DNA of 64,000 nucleotides from Chitinophaga pinensis. Lineage in GTDB: Bacteria; Bacteroidota; Bacteroidia; UBA7662. The translations under genes and the position numbers were made by a program. Below the pieces are notes generated by a model. That model made no database searches. It had not been told where the DNA came from and saw only the letters and a program-made list of their open reading frames with translations. The stretch spans positions 468,634 to 532,633 of the forward strand of contig CAMCHJ010000001.1 of NCBI GenBank assembly GCA_945874665.1, given 5' to 3'. Within the stretch, counting starts at the first letter, position 1; each line of letters opens with the position of its first letter. Positions 24,909-33,010 of this stretch are shown here, in pieces.

Positions 24909-26708
24909 ATGAACGCCAATGAGAATTACGGTCGCGATGACCGCAGCAGGCGCACCCAGCAAGATGCAAATGCTTTTAATGAAGACCGTCAAGCCCGTTT
25001 AGAGCGCTTACAAAAGGAACTTCATACGCTGGAATCGGGTAGCGACGATCAGAAATCAAAACTGATCTCCAGAGATTTAGACCGCCAGCAAAACAAACCA
25101 GATTTTTCAGGTAACCGTCCGTTTGGTCGCTTTGAGCGCAACGACCGCGGTACTGACCGTCCGTTTAACCGCGAAGGTGGCCGCTCGTTTGAGCGCCGCG
25201 ACGACCGTGGTGGCGAGCGTCCATCGTTTAACCGCGAGGGCCGTCCACCGTTCGAACGCCGCGATGGCGATAGCCGTCCGCCTTTCCAACGCCGTGATGG
25301 CGATAGCCGTCCACCGTTCCAGCGCCGTGACGAAAATGGTGGAGGCGATTTTAAGCCCCGCACCCGTCGCGACGACCAAGGAGAAGGCTTCCGCTCACGC
25401 CCGCCTTTCCAACGCAGAGATGATAACCAGGGCGATCGTCCGTCGTTTAACCGCGACAGCCGTCCGCCTTTTGAGCGCCGCGATGACCGTGGTGGCGACC
25501 GTCCTTCGTTTAACCGCGAAGGTGGCCCAAGAAACTTCGACCGCAGCGACCGTCCAAGTGGCGACCGCCCGGCCTTTAACCGCGATAGCCGTCCGCCTTT
25601 CGAGCGCCGTGACGACCGTGGTGGCGACCGTCCTTCGTTCAACCGCGAAGGTGGTCCAAGAAACTTTGAGCGCCCAGCTGGCGACCGCCCGCCATTTAAC
25701 CGCGAAGGTGGTCCCCGCAATTTTGAGCGCCCAGCTGGCGACCGTCCTCCGTTTAACCGCGAAGGTGGCCGTCCCTACGAGCGCCGCGAAGGCTTTACGC
25801 CTCGCCGCGAAGGTGGTAGTGACCGACCTGCTTTTAATCGCAGCAACGACCGCAACGACCGTGGCAACAGCCGTTTTGGCGACCGCCGGTCGACCGGTAA
25901 CCGCGACAACCGTTCGGGTTTTAACGCGCCCGACAGCCGTCGCAGAGGCAGACTAACCGATTTGGATTTCCCAGCGAAACCCCAAACTATCGTGTTTGAA
26001 CAGCCTATGCGATTGAACCGCTACATTGCTAACTCAGGCATTTGCAGCCGCCGTCGGGCCGATGAGCTCATCACTGCTGGTGAAATTTTCATCAACGGTA
26101 CCGCTGTAACCGAGTTAGGCAGCCGCGTGCAGCCAGGCGATGTGGTAACCTACGCTGGCCGCACCCTCAGCCTCGAAACTTTGGTGTATGTGCTGCTCAA
26201 TAAGCCGAAAGACTTTATCACCACCCTCGACGATCCAGAAGAGCGCCGCACGGTGATGAACTTGGTGAAAAACGCCACCGAAGAGCGCATTGTACCTGTG
26301 GGCCGGCTCGACCGCAATACCACTGGTTTGCTCGTGCTCACCAATGATGGCGAACTCACCCAAAAGCTTACACACCCGAGCAATAATATAGCCAAGGTGT
26401 ATGATGTGGTGCTCGACAAGCCGCTCACCCAAGCCCATTTTGAGCAAATTGCTGAGGGCGTTACCCTCGACGATGGCTTGGCCACGGTAGATGCGATTGC
26501 GTATCCAAATCCTGAAGATAAGTGTGAAGTAGGCGTAGAGATTCACAGCGGGCGTAACCGCATTGTACGTCGCATTTTTGAAAGTTTAGGCTATGATGTG
26601 GTAAAGCTCGACCGTGTATTTTATGCTGGCATCACCAAAAAAGACCTGCCGCGTGGCAACTGGCGTTACCTTACACCCAAGGAAATCACACGTTTGAAGT
26701 CGATGTAA
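24909..26708 (+). CDS. rRNA pseudouridine synthase (RsuA/RluB type) with long disordered repeat N-terminus
   Basis: The 599-residue protein has two parts. Residues 1 to about 360 are low-complexity, rich in Arg, Asp, Gly, Pro and Phe, with repeated RPxFNREG and RPPFERRD units and no hydrophobic core. Residues 367-599 form a complete RsuA/RluB enzyme: an S4 RNA-binding domain starting MRLNRYIANSG, then GRLDRNTTGLLVLTNDGEL with the catalytic aspartate, and NRIVRRIFESLGY. Such enzymes isomerise uridine in rRNA. The N-terminus may bind RNA or promote condensation, which is inference. Short charged extensions are usual in Bacteroidota relatives; this one is long. Confidence 0.9.
   Translation: MNANENYGRDDRSRRTQQDANAFNEDRQARLERLQKELHTLESGSDDQKSKLISRDLDRQQNKPDFSGNRPFGRFERNDRGTDRPFNREGGRSFERRDDRGGERPSFNREGRPPFERRDGDSRPPFQRRDGDSRPPFQRRDENGGGDFKPRTRRDDQGEGFRSRPPFQRRDDNQGDRPSFNRDSRPPFERRDDRGGDRPSFNREGGPRNFDRSDRPSGDRPAFNRDSRPPFERRDDRGGDRPSFNREGGPRNFERPAGDRPPFNREGGPRNFERPAGDRPPFNREGGRPYERREGFTPRREGGSDRPAFNRSNDRNDRGNSRFGDRRSTGNRDNRSGFNAPDSRRRGRLTDLDFPAKPQTIVFEQPMRLNRYIANSGICSRRRADELITAGEIFINGTAVTELGSRVQPGDVVTYAGRTLSLETLVYVLLNKPKDFITTLDDPEERRTVMNLVKNATEERIVPVGRLDRNTTGLLVLTNDGELTQKLTHPSNNIAKVYDVVLDKPLTQAHFEQIAEGVTLDDGLATVDAIAYPNPEDKCEVGVEIHSGRNRIVRRIFESLGYDVVKLDRVFYAGITKKDLPRGNWRYLTPKEITRLKSM
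25116..25830 (+). repeat. In-frame degenerate repeats coding for RPPFERRD / RPSFNREG units
   Basis: About eighteen copies of an 8-residue unit (RPxF followed by NREG, NRDS, ERRD or QRRD) occur in frame. A longer block, DSRPPFERRDDRGGDRPSF plus NREGGPRNF, is present twice (near 25455-25540 and 25583-25668). The two copies differ mostly at third codon positions, so the protein repeat has been kept while the DNA drifted. All units sit inside the pseudouridine synthase gene. Confidence 0.85.
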
Positions 26709-26730
26709 GCACATCTGTATTTGTTTTTAC

Positions 26731-26762
26731 AACGCCAGCTCGAAAGGGTTGGCGTTTTTTTG
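26731..26762 (+). terminator. Rho-independent terminator of pseudouridine synthase gene
   Basis: AACGCCA (26731-26737) pairs with TGGCGTT (26750-26756) around a 12-nt loop and runs into seven T residues. It lies 22 nt after the stop. Confidence 0.85.
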
Positions 26763-26953
26763 TGGCGATGTGTTTGCTGCCAAGCAGTAGTTGGTGCTTT
26801 TGTTAAGTTGCGAAGGTGAGCGGTGGGTTTTGCTGGCGCGGTTAGAGGAGGTCTGATTTTGGCTGCCAGTTTTTAACGAGTGGTTTGGTATTTGAAATTA
26901 GCTGAAGCCTTAACCTTGTTTTGACCGTTGAAAGCTGTATCCATCCAAAATTC

Positions 26954-27181
26954 ATGCACATTTATCCATCACCAACAGCAGCCTATTTTTGGGTGGATAG
27001 CGAATGGACAGATTTAAATATACGTTTGTGCGACCTGGCTGGTAGGCAAGTGAGTGTGCCCGCCGAAAGCGACCAAGGCAGGTGGATGTTGGATGTACGA
27101 AACCTCTCTTCTGGTTTGTACGTGGTTTGGCTTGAACGGCAAGGAGTGCATGCCTCAAGGCTGCTTCAAGTGCTTAGATAA
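26954..27181 (+). CDS. Orphan T9SS type A sorting domain
   Basis: The 75-residue product begins HIYPSPTAAYFW and continues with LNIRLCDLAGRQV, LDVRNLSSGLYVVWLE and a final SRLLQVLR. This is a nearly complete type A C-terminal sorting domain of the type IX secretion system, which normally sits at the end of a large secreted protein. There is no signal peptide or cargo, and an in-frame TGA lies about 20 nt upstream of the alternative TTG start at 26921. It may be the remnant of a deleted cargo gene or a free-standing domain. The ATG coincides with the domain boundary. Confidence 0.6.
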   Translation: MHIYPSPTAAYFWVDSEWTDLNIRLCDLAGRQVSVPAESDQGRWMLDVRNLSSGLYVVWLERQGVHASRLLQVLR

Positions 27182-27304
27182 AGAACTGTAGGGGTTTGGT
27201 GCTTTGGATTTGTCATTAAACGCACTTAAAAGCCTGGTTTTATAGCAACACTGCCCCTTGTGGAATAACTTGTTGCGCCATGGTAAAGCGGAAACCCCAT
27301 AAAC

Positions 27305-27330
27305 AAAAACCAGCTCTAGAGCTGGTTTTT
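27305..27330. terminator. Bidirectional terminator between convergent genes
   Basis: CCAGCTCTAGAGCTGG (27310-27325) is a perfect 16-bp palindrome flanked by A residues on one side and T residues on the other. It can terminate both the orphan sorting-domain frame and the minus-strand gene ending at 27352. Confidence 0.85.
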
Positions 27331-27351
27331 CACTTTAGGAAGGTTTTGAAA

Positions 27352-28179
27352 TTACTTCACCAACATTTTTTGGCTAAAGCGTTTGCTTCCCGCTTCTACG
27401 CTGATGAAATAGACCCCAGCTGATAACGCCTGCTTTACTTCAAAGTTGTGTTGGTGCTCGCCCGCTTCTTCGCTGCTGTTGAGCAACAGCAAGCTTTGGC
27501 GCCCCATAATGTCAAATACCTTGATGTTTACTTTTTCACTGCGATCGAGTGTGTAGCTGATGGTTACTTTGTCGGTTACCGGATTTGGATAAATACGGAA
27601 GTTCTTCAACTTACCATTATCGGCTACAGAAGCCGCTAAATTTTCTTGCACTACCTGCTGCGACAAACGCAAACCGGTATTACGGCCGTTTACAAAGGCA
27701 CCGTAAAAGGTAACGGCACCAGTGCCTGCTTGCGGAGCGCGCCATTGGAAAGTCCAGCTGCCTGAAGCCGAGCTCTGCGGTGAAGTATGGGTTATGTATT
27801 TACCTGCACCAACGGTTTGTGTGCCGCTGCTGCCTGAGGTAGTCATATTGATGAGCTCGCCCTGTAGAGCCCCTGCCACAGTTTGTGGAGAGATTTGAAA
27901 GCCTTTGTTGCCCGTGCCACTGAAATTTACTTGCACCAAATAGGTTTGGCCAGGGTTGTAACCAGCGGCAGGCACTCCTACTGCGAATAGGTTGCTCGCA
28001 TTCTGAGGCGTGGAGGCGTGACAGCCTGCGGTGGCACAGGTGTTTCCATTATCGGCAGGGGCACCAACACGACCAGCAGGAGCACCAAAGGGATTGGTAT
28101 GTGCTTGGTTATTCATGCCATCAATGGCCATGCCGATAACGAAGAGCAAGCTGGTGAGCAGGGTAATTTTTTTAATCAT
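27352..28179 (-). CDS. Secreted choice-of-anchor V protein with T9SS sorting domain
   Basis: The 275-residue protein has a signal peptide (about residues 1-20), then a CATAGCH motif near residues 48-54 and a beta-rich region with GFQISPQTVAG and KYITHTSPQSS, the pattern of the choice-of-anchor V domain. The last 80 residues are a T9SS type A sorting domain (FRIYPNPVTDKVTISY ... LSAGVYFISVE ... QKMLVK). It should be exported to the periplasm and then secreted and anchored by T9SS. CATAGCH could bind haem c, but this is not proven. It is the last gene of a cytochrome/DUF5777 operon. Confidence 0.85.
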   Translation of the reverse strand: MIKKITLLTSLLFVIGMAIDGMNNQAHTNPFGAPAGRVGAPADNGNTCATAGCHASTPQNASNLFAVGVPAAGYNPGQTYLVQVNFSGTGNKGFQISPQTVAGALQGELINMTTSGSSGTQTVGAGKYITHTSPQSSASGSWTFQWRAPQAGTGAVTFYGAFVNGRNTGLRLSQQVVQENLAASVADNGKLKNFRIYPNPVTDKVTISYTLDRSEKVNIKVFDIMGRQSLLLLNSSEEAGEHQHNFEVKQALSAGVYFISVEAGSKRFSQKMLVK

Positions 28180-28250
28180 CTGAGATTAGGCTATTATTTG
28201 GCAAATTACGTTGTTCACGAAATTAATTGTCATTAAATTTTCATAAAAAT

Positions 28251-29141
28251 TTAGCGATGTTCTTTTGGACTGCGGATGGTAAATACGCGAGAAAGGTTAA
28301 ATCCAAAATGGACGTCGCCTTGGCCCCAGCGGCCGTTTTGCCCTGTAATGAACTGTTGCTCGTTTAAACCACGGCTGTTGGTGAAGTGCAGCTGAAATAC
28401 GTGGCCGCCTGTTTCAATGTCTATACCTACCGATAAACTGTTGTTTTGATTCGGCAGTTGTCCTGGCAGCACGTAAAAATAATCGAAGGTAGTAGCAATA
28501 CGGCTATTGAGCTTTACACGACCGCCTACGCCCAAGGCAAAAACATCATTGGGCTCGTTGCGTGTAGCCACAAGGTTGCGGTGAACTATGGTAGGACTCA
28601 GCTGTAGGCTAAACTGATCGCTGAATTTGCGGGCAATAAGCAATTGGTGGTAGAAGGCCATGCGGGATGTTAAGAGATTTTCGCGATCAGGGTCGGCCCA
28701 GCGCAAACTGCTGATGATGGCACCACTCACCCAACTCATCGAAATAGGCATGTTGATCGCACCGGTAGATTGCCGCAAAAATTTGTATTTCACCAAGCCA
28801 TCGTATTGCTTGCCGATGTTGCTGCGACCCACACCCACCTGGAGCCGATCTGTGATGCCGTAGTCGAAACTCATGCGCATATTGGCTTGGTCGAGACCAA
28901 AAAGCTCGTATGCACCTCCATTTACAGCTCCAAAACGGTGTAAAATTCGAAAATCTAACACGCCAGCTGACACATTTTCGATCGAATGAGCGTTGATGAT
29001 GCGGGTAGATTTAAAGGCATACTTGGCATAATCCACGCTCGGCTCTTCCAAGGTATTGAGCAAGTCTTCAAGCTCATCTTGCGCTTTTGCGGTGCCCCAA
29101 GAGAGCAGCAGCGCCATGGTAAATAGAAAAAATGGCTTCAT
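28251..29141 (-). CDS. DUF5777 family outer-membrane beta-barrel protein
   Basis: The 296-residue protein has a signal peptide ending near AKAQ (residue 21) and a series of amphipathic strands typical of an outer-membrane barrel. Segments KSTRIINAHSIENVSAGVLD and GITDRLQVGVGRS match the DUF5777 family. Family members are repeatedly found beside c-type cytochrome and YceI-like genes in Bacteroidota, as here. It starts 3 nt after the cytochrome-like lipoprotein gene. The function is unknown. Confidence 0.85.
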   Translation of the reverse strand: MKPFFLFTMALLLSWGTAKAQDELEDLLNTLEEPSVDYAKYAFKSTRIINAHSIENVSAGVLDFRILHRFGAVNGGAYELFGLDQANMRMSFDYGITDRLQVGVGRSNIGKQYDGLVKYKFLRQSTGAINMPISMSWVSGAIISSLRWADPDRENLLTSRMAFYHQLLIARKFSDQFSLQLSPTIVHRNLVATRNEPNDVFALGVGGRVKLNSRIATTFDYFYVLPGQLPNQNNSLSVGIDIETGGHVFQLHFTNSRGLNEQQFITGQNGRWGQGDVHFGFNLSRVFTIRSPKEHR

Positions 29142-29144
29142 AGT

Positions 29145-29510
29145 TTAGTTGTTCAGCGCGCCTTGATTGGCCCAAGCCACAATTTGATCGATCCTACAAG
29201 CATCCATTTTAGCACCCTGCGGCATAAGCAAGGCATCGCCTGCGTTGCGCGTAATGCGGTCGATGATGCGATTAACACTTCCAGCCACTTCGGCGTGATT
29301 TGTTAACGCCAGTCCTCCTGAAGGAAAACCTCCACTGTGGCAGGCGGTGCAACGGCTTTGAATGATGGGCTGGATGGTATTTGCATAGCTGATGGCCGTA
29401 GTATCACAGCCACCCCCGGGCACCACGGGATATAAGTCTTGCTCGTTATCATAATAACAAGCCTGCAGGCCTGCCACTAACAACAAGGCTCCAAAAAGTC
29501 GTTTTAGCAT
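29145..29510 (-). CDS. Cytochrome c-like lipoprotein (CxxCH)
   Basis: The 121-residue protein has a lipobox (LQAC, cysteine 18) and one haem c site, CTACHSGG, near residues 54-61. It also has a candidate distal methionine in LLMPQG (M97), and DQIVAWANQGAL at the end, all typical of small cytochrome c domains. It would be anchored in the outer or inner membrane facing the periplasm. It opens the operon that continues with the DUF5777 protein and the choice-of-anchor V protein. Confidence 0.85.
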   Translation of the reverse strand: MLKRLFGALLLVAGLQACYYDNEQDLYPVVPGGGCDTTAISYANTIQPIIQSRCTACHSGGFPSGGLALTNHAEVAGSVNRIIDRITRNAGDALLMPQGAKMDACRIDQIVAWANQGALNN

Positions 29511-29676
29511 GGTTTATTTCATTTTAACGCACATAAAAGGCCATCAGCGTTCAATATGTTCAAGTAAACTTACAGCCTTCTAGTGATTATCAAACATTTA
29601 AAATACCTAATGGTGCAAAATTAGCCGTCGAAAGTCTAAAAACAGCCTCGCACTACCTAAGTCCAACCAAATCGGT

Positions 29677-29684
29677 TAAATTTG
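29677..29684 (+). promoter_or_regulatory. -7 box TAAATTTG of the threonine dehydrogenase-like gene
   Basis: A perfect TAnnTTTG match 20 nt before the ATG at 29705. Confidence 0.6.
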
Positions 29685-29704
29685 CCCTACCTTAAAAAGC
29701 AGGC

Positions 29705-30658
29705 ATGGCAAGCAACGAACGTATTTTAATCTTAGGATCTGAAGGTCAGCTCGGTTCCGAGTTGTCGGTAATCTTACAACAAAAGCATGGCTTGCAAAAT
29801 GTGATTTGCAGTGATATTCGAAATGGTAAACCTGATGCCGATCGCCGCTTTTTGGAGCTCGATGTGCTCGATGCTGAGGCCATAGAAAAGGTAATTGTTG
29901 AGGAAAATATCACCTGCATTTATTTGCTGGCCGCGGTTTTGTCGGCCAAGGGCGAAACCAATCCTAATTTTGCTTGGAAGTTGAACATGGACAGTCTGCT
30001 GCATGTGCTCAACTTTGCCGTGAAGCACAAGGTAAATCGGGTGTTTTGGCCGAGTTCGATTGCGGCGTTTGGACCAACCACCCCGCGCGATCATACCCCG
30101 CAGCTGCCTTACATGGATCCAACCACCGTTTACGGCATCAGTAAGTTGAGCGGCGAGTTGTGGTGCCAGTATTTCTTTAATCGTTACGGACTCGATGTGC
30201 GTTCGCTGCGCTACCCTGGCATCATTAGCTGGAAAACGCCTCCAGGCGGGGGCACGACAGACTATGCTGTCGAAATTTTCCATGAAGCACTAAAAAAGAA
30301 CGAGTACACTTGCTTCTTGCACGAAAACACGGCTTTGCCGATGATGTTTGTAGATGATGCCATTCGTGCTACCATTGAATTGATGGAAGCGCCAGCCGAA
30401 AACATCAAGGTACGCACCAGCTACAACCTTGCCGCCGTGAGTTTCACCCCAGGCGAGCTAGCCAAATCGATTCAAAAGCGGATGCCGAACTTTAAAATGG
30501 GCTACAAAACCGATTATCGCCAAGCCATTGCCGACGGTTGGCCATCGAGTATCGACGACAGTGCTGCTCGCAAAGACTGGGGGTGGAACCACCAGTTCGA
30601 CACTGAGGGCATGGTAGATGAAATGCTGGATAACCTCAAGAAGCAGCTTTTGGGCTGA
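29705..30658 (+). CDS. NAD-dependent epimerase/dehydratase, L-threonine 3-dehydrogenase-like
   Basis: The 317-residue SDR has the NAD motif GSEGQLGSE (11-19), a catalytic pair in YGISK (Y143, K147), and the segment RYPGIISWKTPPGGGTTDYA, followed by MMFVDDAIRATIELM. This set is typical of the UDP-galactose-epimerase-like L-threonine 3-dehydrogenases, which oxidise threonine to 2-amino-3-oxobutyrate. No 2-amino-3-ketobutyrate ligase gene is in the window, so the pathway partner must be elsewhere. It is a single gene convergent with recQ. Confidence 0.9.
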   Translation: MASNERILILGSEGQLGSELSVILQQKHGLQNVICSDIRNGKPDADRRFLELDVLDAEAIEKVIVEENITCIYLLAAVLSAKGETNPNFAWKLNMDSLLHVLNFAVKHKVNRVFWPSSIAAFGPTTPRDHTPQLPYMDPTTVYGISKLSGELWCQYFFNRYGLDVRSLRYPGIISWKTPPGGGTTDYAVEIFHEALKKNEYTCFLHENTALPMMFVDDAIRATIELMEAPAENIKVRTSYNLAAVSFTPGELAKSIQKRMPNFKMGYKTDYRQAIADGWPSSIDDSAARKDWGWNHQFDTEGMVDEMLDNLKKQLLG

Positions 30659-30759
30659 TTTTGTGGGTTTCGCAAAAGTATCTGGCGAAATTTACTCCAA
30701 GCTAGGTGGTAATAGCCGTTGCATTTAAGCGCGTACAATAAGCAATGACTATCGGCCAA

Positions 30760-32940
30760 TTAGTTGGCCTGCTCGCTCAAAAACTTGATTCGCACTAACT
30801 TCAGCTCTTCTTCCGAAAAATCATCGCCCAAGGCACGCACACATTCGGTAAGGTCGTCGGAGGGTGCACTGCGGAAATAGCCGTATACCTCGTCCTGCAG
30901 CTCTTCGTCCATTACCTCGTTGATGTGGTAGTCTATGTTTACCTTTGTGCCCGAGTCTACGATGGTTTTAATTTCCTCGAGAATTTCGTCATAGCTGAGG
31001 TTTTTGCTCCTTGCTAGCTCTTGAAGTGGTATTTTACGGTCGATGCCGCCGATGATAAAGACTTTTACGCCGGATTTATTGACGGTGCTCTTAACCACAA
31101 AGTCGGCCGGCCGGTCGATTTCGTTTTCTTCAACGTATTTGCTGATGAGCTCAATAAATGCCTTTCCGAATTTTATGGCTTTGCCTGGACCAACACCGCT
31201 GATTTGCTGCAGTTCTACCATATTGGTAGGGTAATTGGTGGCCATTTCCTCTAATGAGGGGTCTTGGAAGATGACATAAGGAGGCAAATTTTTCTCTTTA
31301 GCCAGTTTTTTGCGCAATTCTCGCAGTAAATCGAACAACCGGGTGTCGAGGGCTTCGGATTGCTGACTTTCGATTTCTTCGTCGCGACCAGCTTCCTCGT
31401 AGTCATGGTCGAGAGGTACATCTAACGCATATGGATCGGCGAGGTACTTATCGCCTAACGGACCTACCTTCAGCAAGCCGTAGTTTTCAATGTCTTTTAG
31501 TAGGAAGTTGTTGAACAACGCTACTTTGATGATGCTTTTCCAAAAACGTGTTCCTTTCTCTTTTCCTGCCCCAAAGCTGGCCATGCGGTGGTGGCCATAA
31601 GCTTCTATGGGTGGCGTAATTTCACCCATTAAATAGGCCACAACATGCGGGAAATCGAATTTTTTGACCAATTCTTTCACCGTTTGCAGAAGCATGCACA
31701 TTTCATCGATTACCACTTCTTTGGGTTGCGGATGGCGACAAGCATCACACATCTGGTTGCAGTTTTTTTCGGAATATACTTCTCCAAAATAATGCAGAAT
31801 TTGGCGTCGGCGGCAAACGCCTGACTCAGAGTAAGCCACCACTTCATTTAGGAGTAAATGCCCAATTTCCTTTTCAGAAACCGGCTTGTCCTTCATAAAT
31901 TTCTGCAGCTTCAAGATGTCTTTGTCATTGTAATAAGCAATGCAAACGCCTTCTAAACCATCCCTGCCAGCCCTGCCTGTTTCTTGGTAATAACTTTCGA
32001 TCGATTTCGGAATGTCGAAGTGAATTACAAACCTGACGTCTGGTTTGTCAATGCCCATGCCAAACGCAATGGTAGCCACAATCACATCCACTTCCTCCAT
32101 CAAAAAGGCGTCTTGGTTTTTCATGCGCACGTGCGAATCGAGGCCGGCATGGTAAGGCGCGGCTTTGATGCCATTGGCCACAAGTGTTTCGGCAATTTCT
32201 TCTGCTTTTTTGCGACTCAGGGTGTAAATGATCCCTGATTTGCCCATGTGGTCTTTGATGTATTTGATAATGCTTTTGGTAGCATTGATTTTGGGCCGCA
32301 CCTCGTAATACAGGTTGGGGCGGTTGAAGCTCGATTTATAAGTGGTGGCTTCCGACATCTGCAGATTTTTCATGATGTCGAGCTGCACCTTGGGTGTAGC
32401 GGTGGCCGTCAGCGCAATGATGGGTACATCGCCAATGAGCTGCACCATCTGTTTGATTTTGCGGTATTCGGGTCTAAAATCATGGCCCCATTCCGATATG
32501 CAGTGGGCTTCGTCCACAGCAACAAAGCTGATGGGCACCCCTTGTAAAAATTCTATGTTTTCGAGCTTGCCCAGTGATTCGGGAGCTACAAAAAGGAGTT
32601 TAGTATGGCCGTTGGTCACATTATCTTTCACCCTTCTTATCTCTGCCTTGTTAAGAGATGAGTTGAGAAACTCGGCAATGCCATCTGTACCCGAAAAAGC
32701 CCTGATAGCATCCACTTGGTTTTTCATCAAGGCAATCAATGGGGAGATAACGATGGCTGTTCCTTCACTGGCGATGGCCGGTAGTTGGTAGCACAGCGAC
32801 TTGCCTGCACCCGTAGGCATGATTACAAAGGTGTTTTTGCCGTTGTAGATGTTGTTGATAATCTCTTCTTGTTGACCCTTAAACGTATCAAAACCAAAGA
32901 ACGATTTTAGCGTTTCTCGTAGTTTCTGTTTGGAATCCAT
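30760..32940 (-). CDS. recQ: ATP-dependent DNA helicase RecQ
   Basis: RecQ unwinds DNA during repair and recombination. The protein (726 residues from ATG 32940) has Walker A MPTGAGKS (41-48), a DEAH box in VDEAHCISEWGHDFRPEY, helicase motif VI region QETGRAGRDG, a zinc-binding CRRRQILHYFGE to CDACRHP segment, the RQC winged helix, and an HRDC domain (LPPYVIFQDPSLEEMA). It ends with an extra helical domain usual in Bacteroidota RecQ. A longer start at 32964 is possible, but the ATG at 32940 gives the family's normal N-terminus. It is divergent from the isomerase gene. Confidence 0.94.
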   Translation of the reverse strand: MDSKQKLRETLKSFFGFDTFKGQQEEIINNIYNGKNTFVIMPTGAGKSLCYQLPAIASEGTAIVISPLIALMKNQVDAIRAFSGTDGIAEFLNSSLNKAEIRRVKDNVTNGHTKLLFVAPESLGKLENIEFLQGVPISFVAVDEAHCISEWGHDFRPEYRKIKQMVQLIGDVPIIALTATATPKVQLDIMKNLQMSEATTYKSSFNRPNLYYEVRPKINATKSIIKYIKDHMGKSGIIYTLSRKKAEEIAETLVANGIKAAPYHAGLDSHVRMKNQDAFLMEEVDVIVATIAFGMGIDKPDVRFVIHFDIPKSIESYYQETGRAGRDGLEGVCIAYYNDKDILKLQKFMKDKPVSEKEIGHLLLNEVVAYSESGVCRRRQILHYFGEVYSEKNCNQMCDACRHPQPKEVVIDEMCMLLQTVKELVKKFDFPHVVAYLMGEITPPIEAYGHHRMASFGAGKEKGTRFWKSIIKVALFNNFLLKDIENYGLLKVGPLGDKYLADPYALDVPLDHDYEEAGRDEEIESQQSEALDTRLFDLLRELRKKLAKEKNLPPYVIFQDPSLEEMATNYPTNMVELQQISGVGPGKAIKFGKAFIELISKYVEENEIDRPADFVVKSTVNKSGVKVFIIGGIDRKIPLQELARSKNLSYDEILEEIKTIVDSGTKVNIDYHINEVMDEELQDEVYGYFRSAPSDDLTECVRALGDDFSEEELKLVRIKFLSEQAN

Positions 32941-32971
32941 GGTTAATAACCCCTCGCGCATCAAAATTCAA

Positions 32972-32979
32972 TACTTTTG
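32972..32979 (+). promoter_or_regulatory. -7 box TACTTTTG of the arabinose-phosphate isomerase gene
   Basis: A perfect TAnnTTTG match 31 nt before the ATG at 33011, inside the short space divergent to recQ. Confidence 0.55.
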
Positions 32980-33010
32980 CAAGTCAAGATAATAAAAATT
33001 CGCCTTCAAT

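Noticed and set aside
25049..25720. A 223-codon frame on the minus strand over the repeat region
   Set aside because: It mirrors the repetitive codons of the pseudouridine synthase gene and has only Arg, Ser, Pro and Gly rich low-complexity sequence. The sense frame carries the conserved enzyme.
25116..25830. Regular short repeats resembling a CRISPR array
   Set aside because: The repeats are in frame, vary at third codon positions, have no spacers of constant length, and no cas genes are near.
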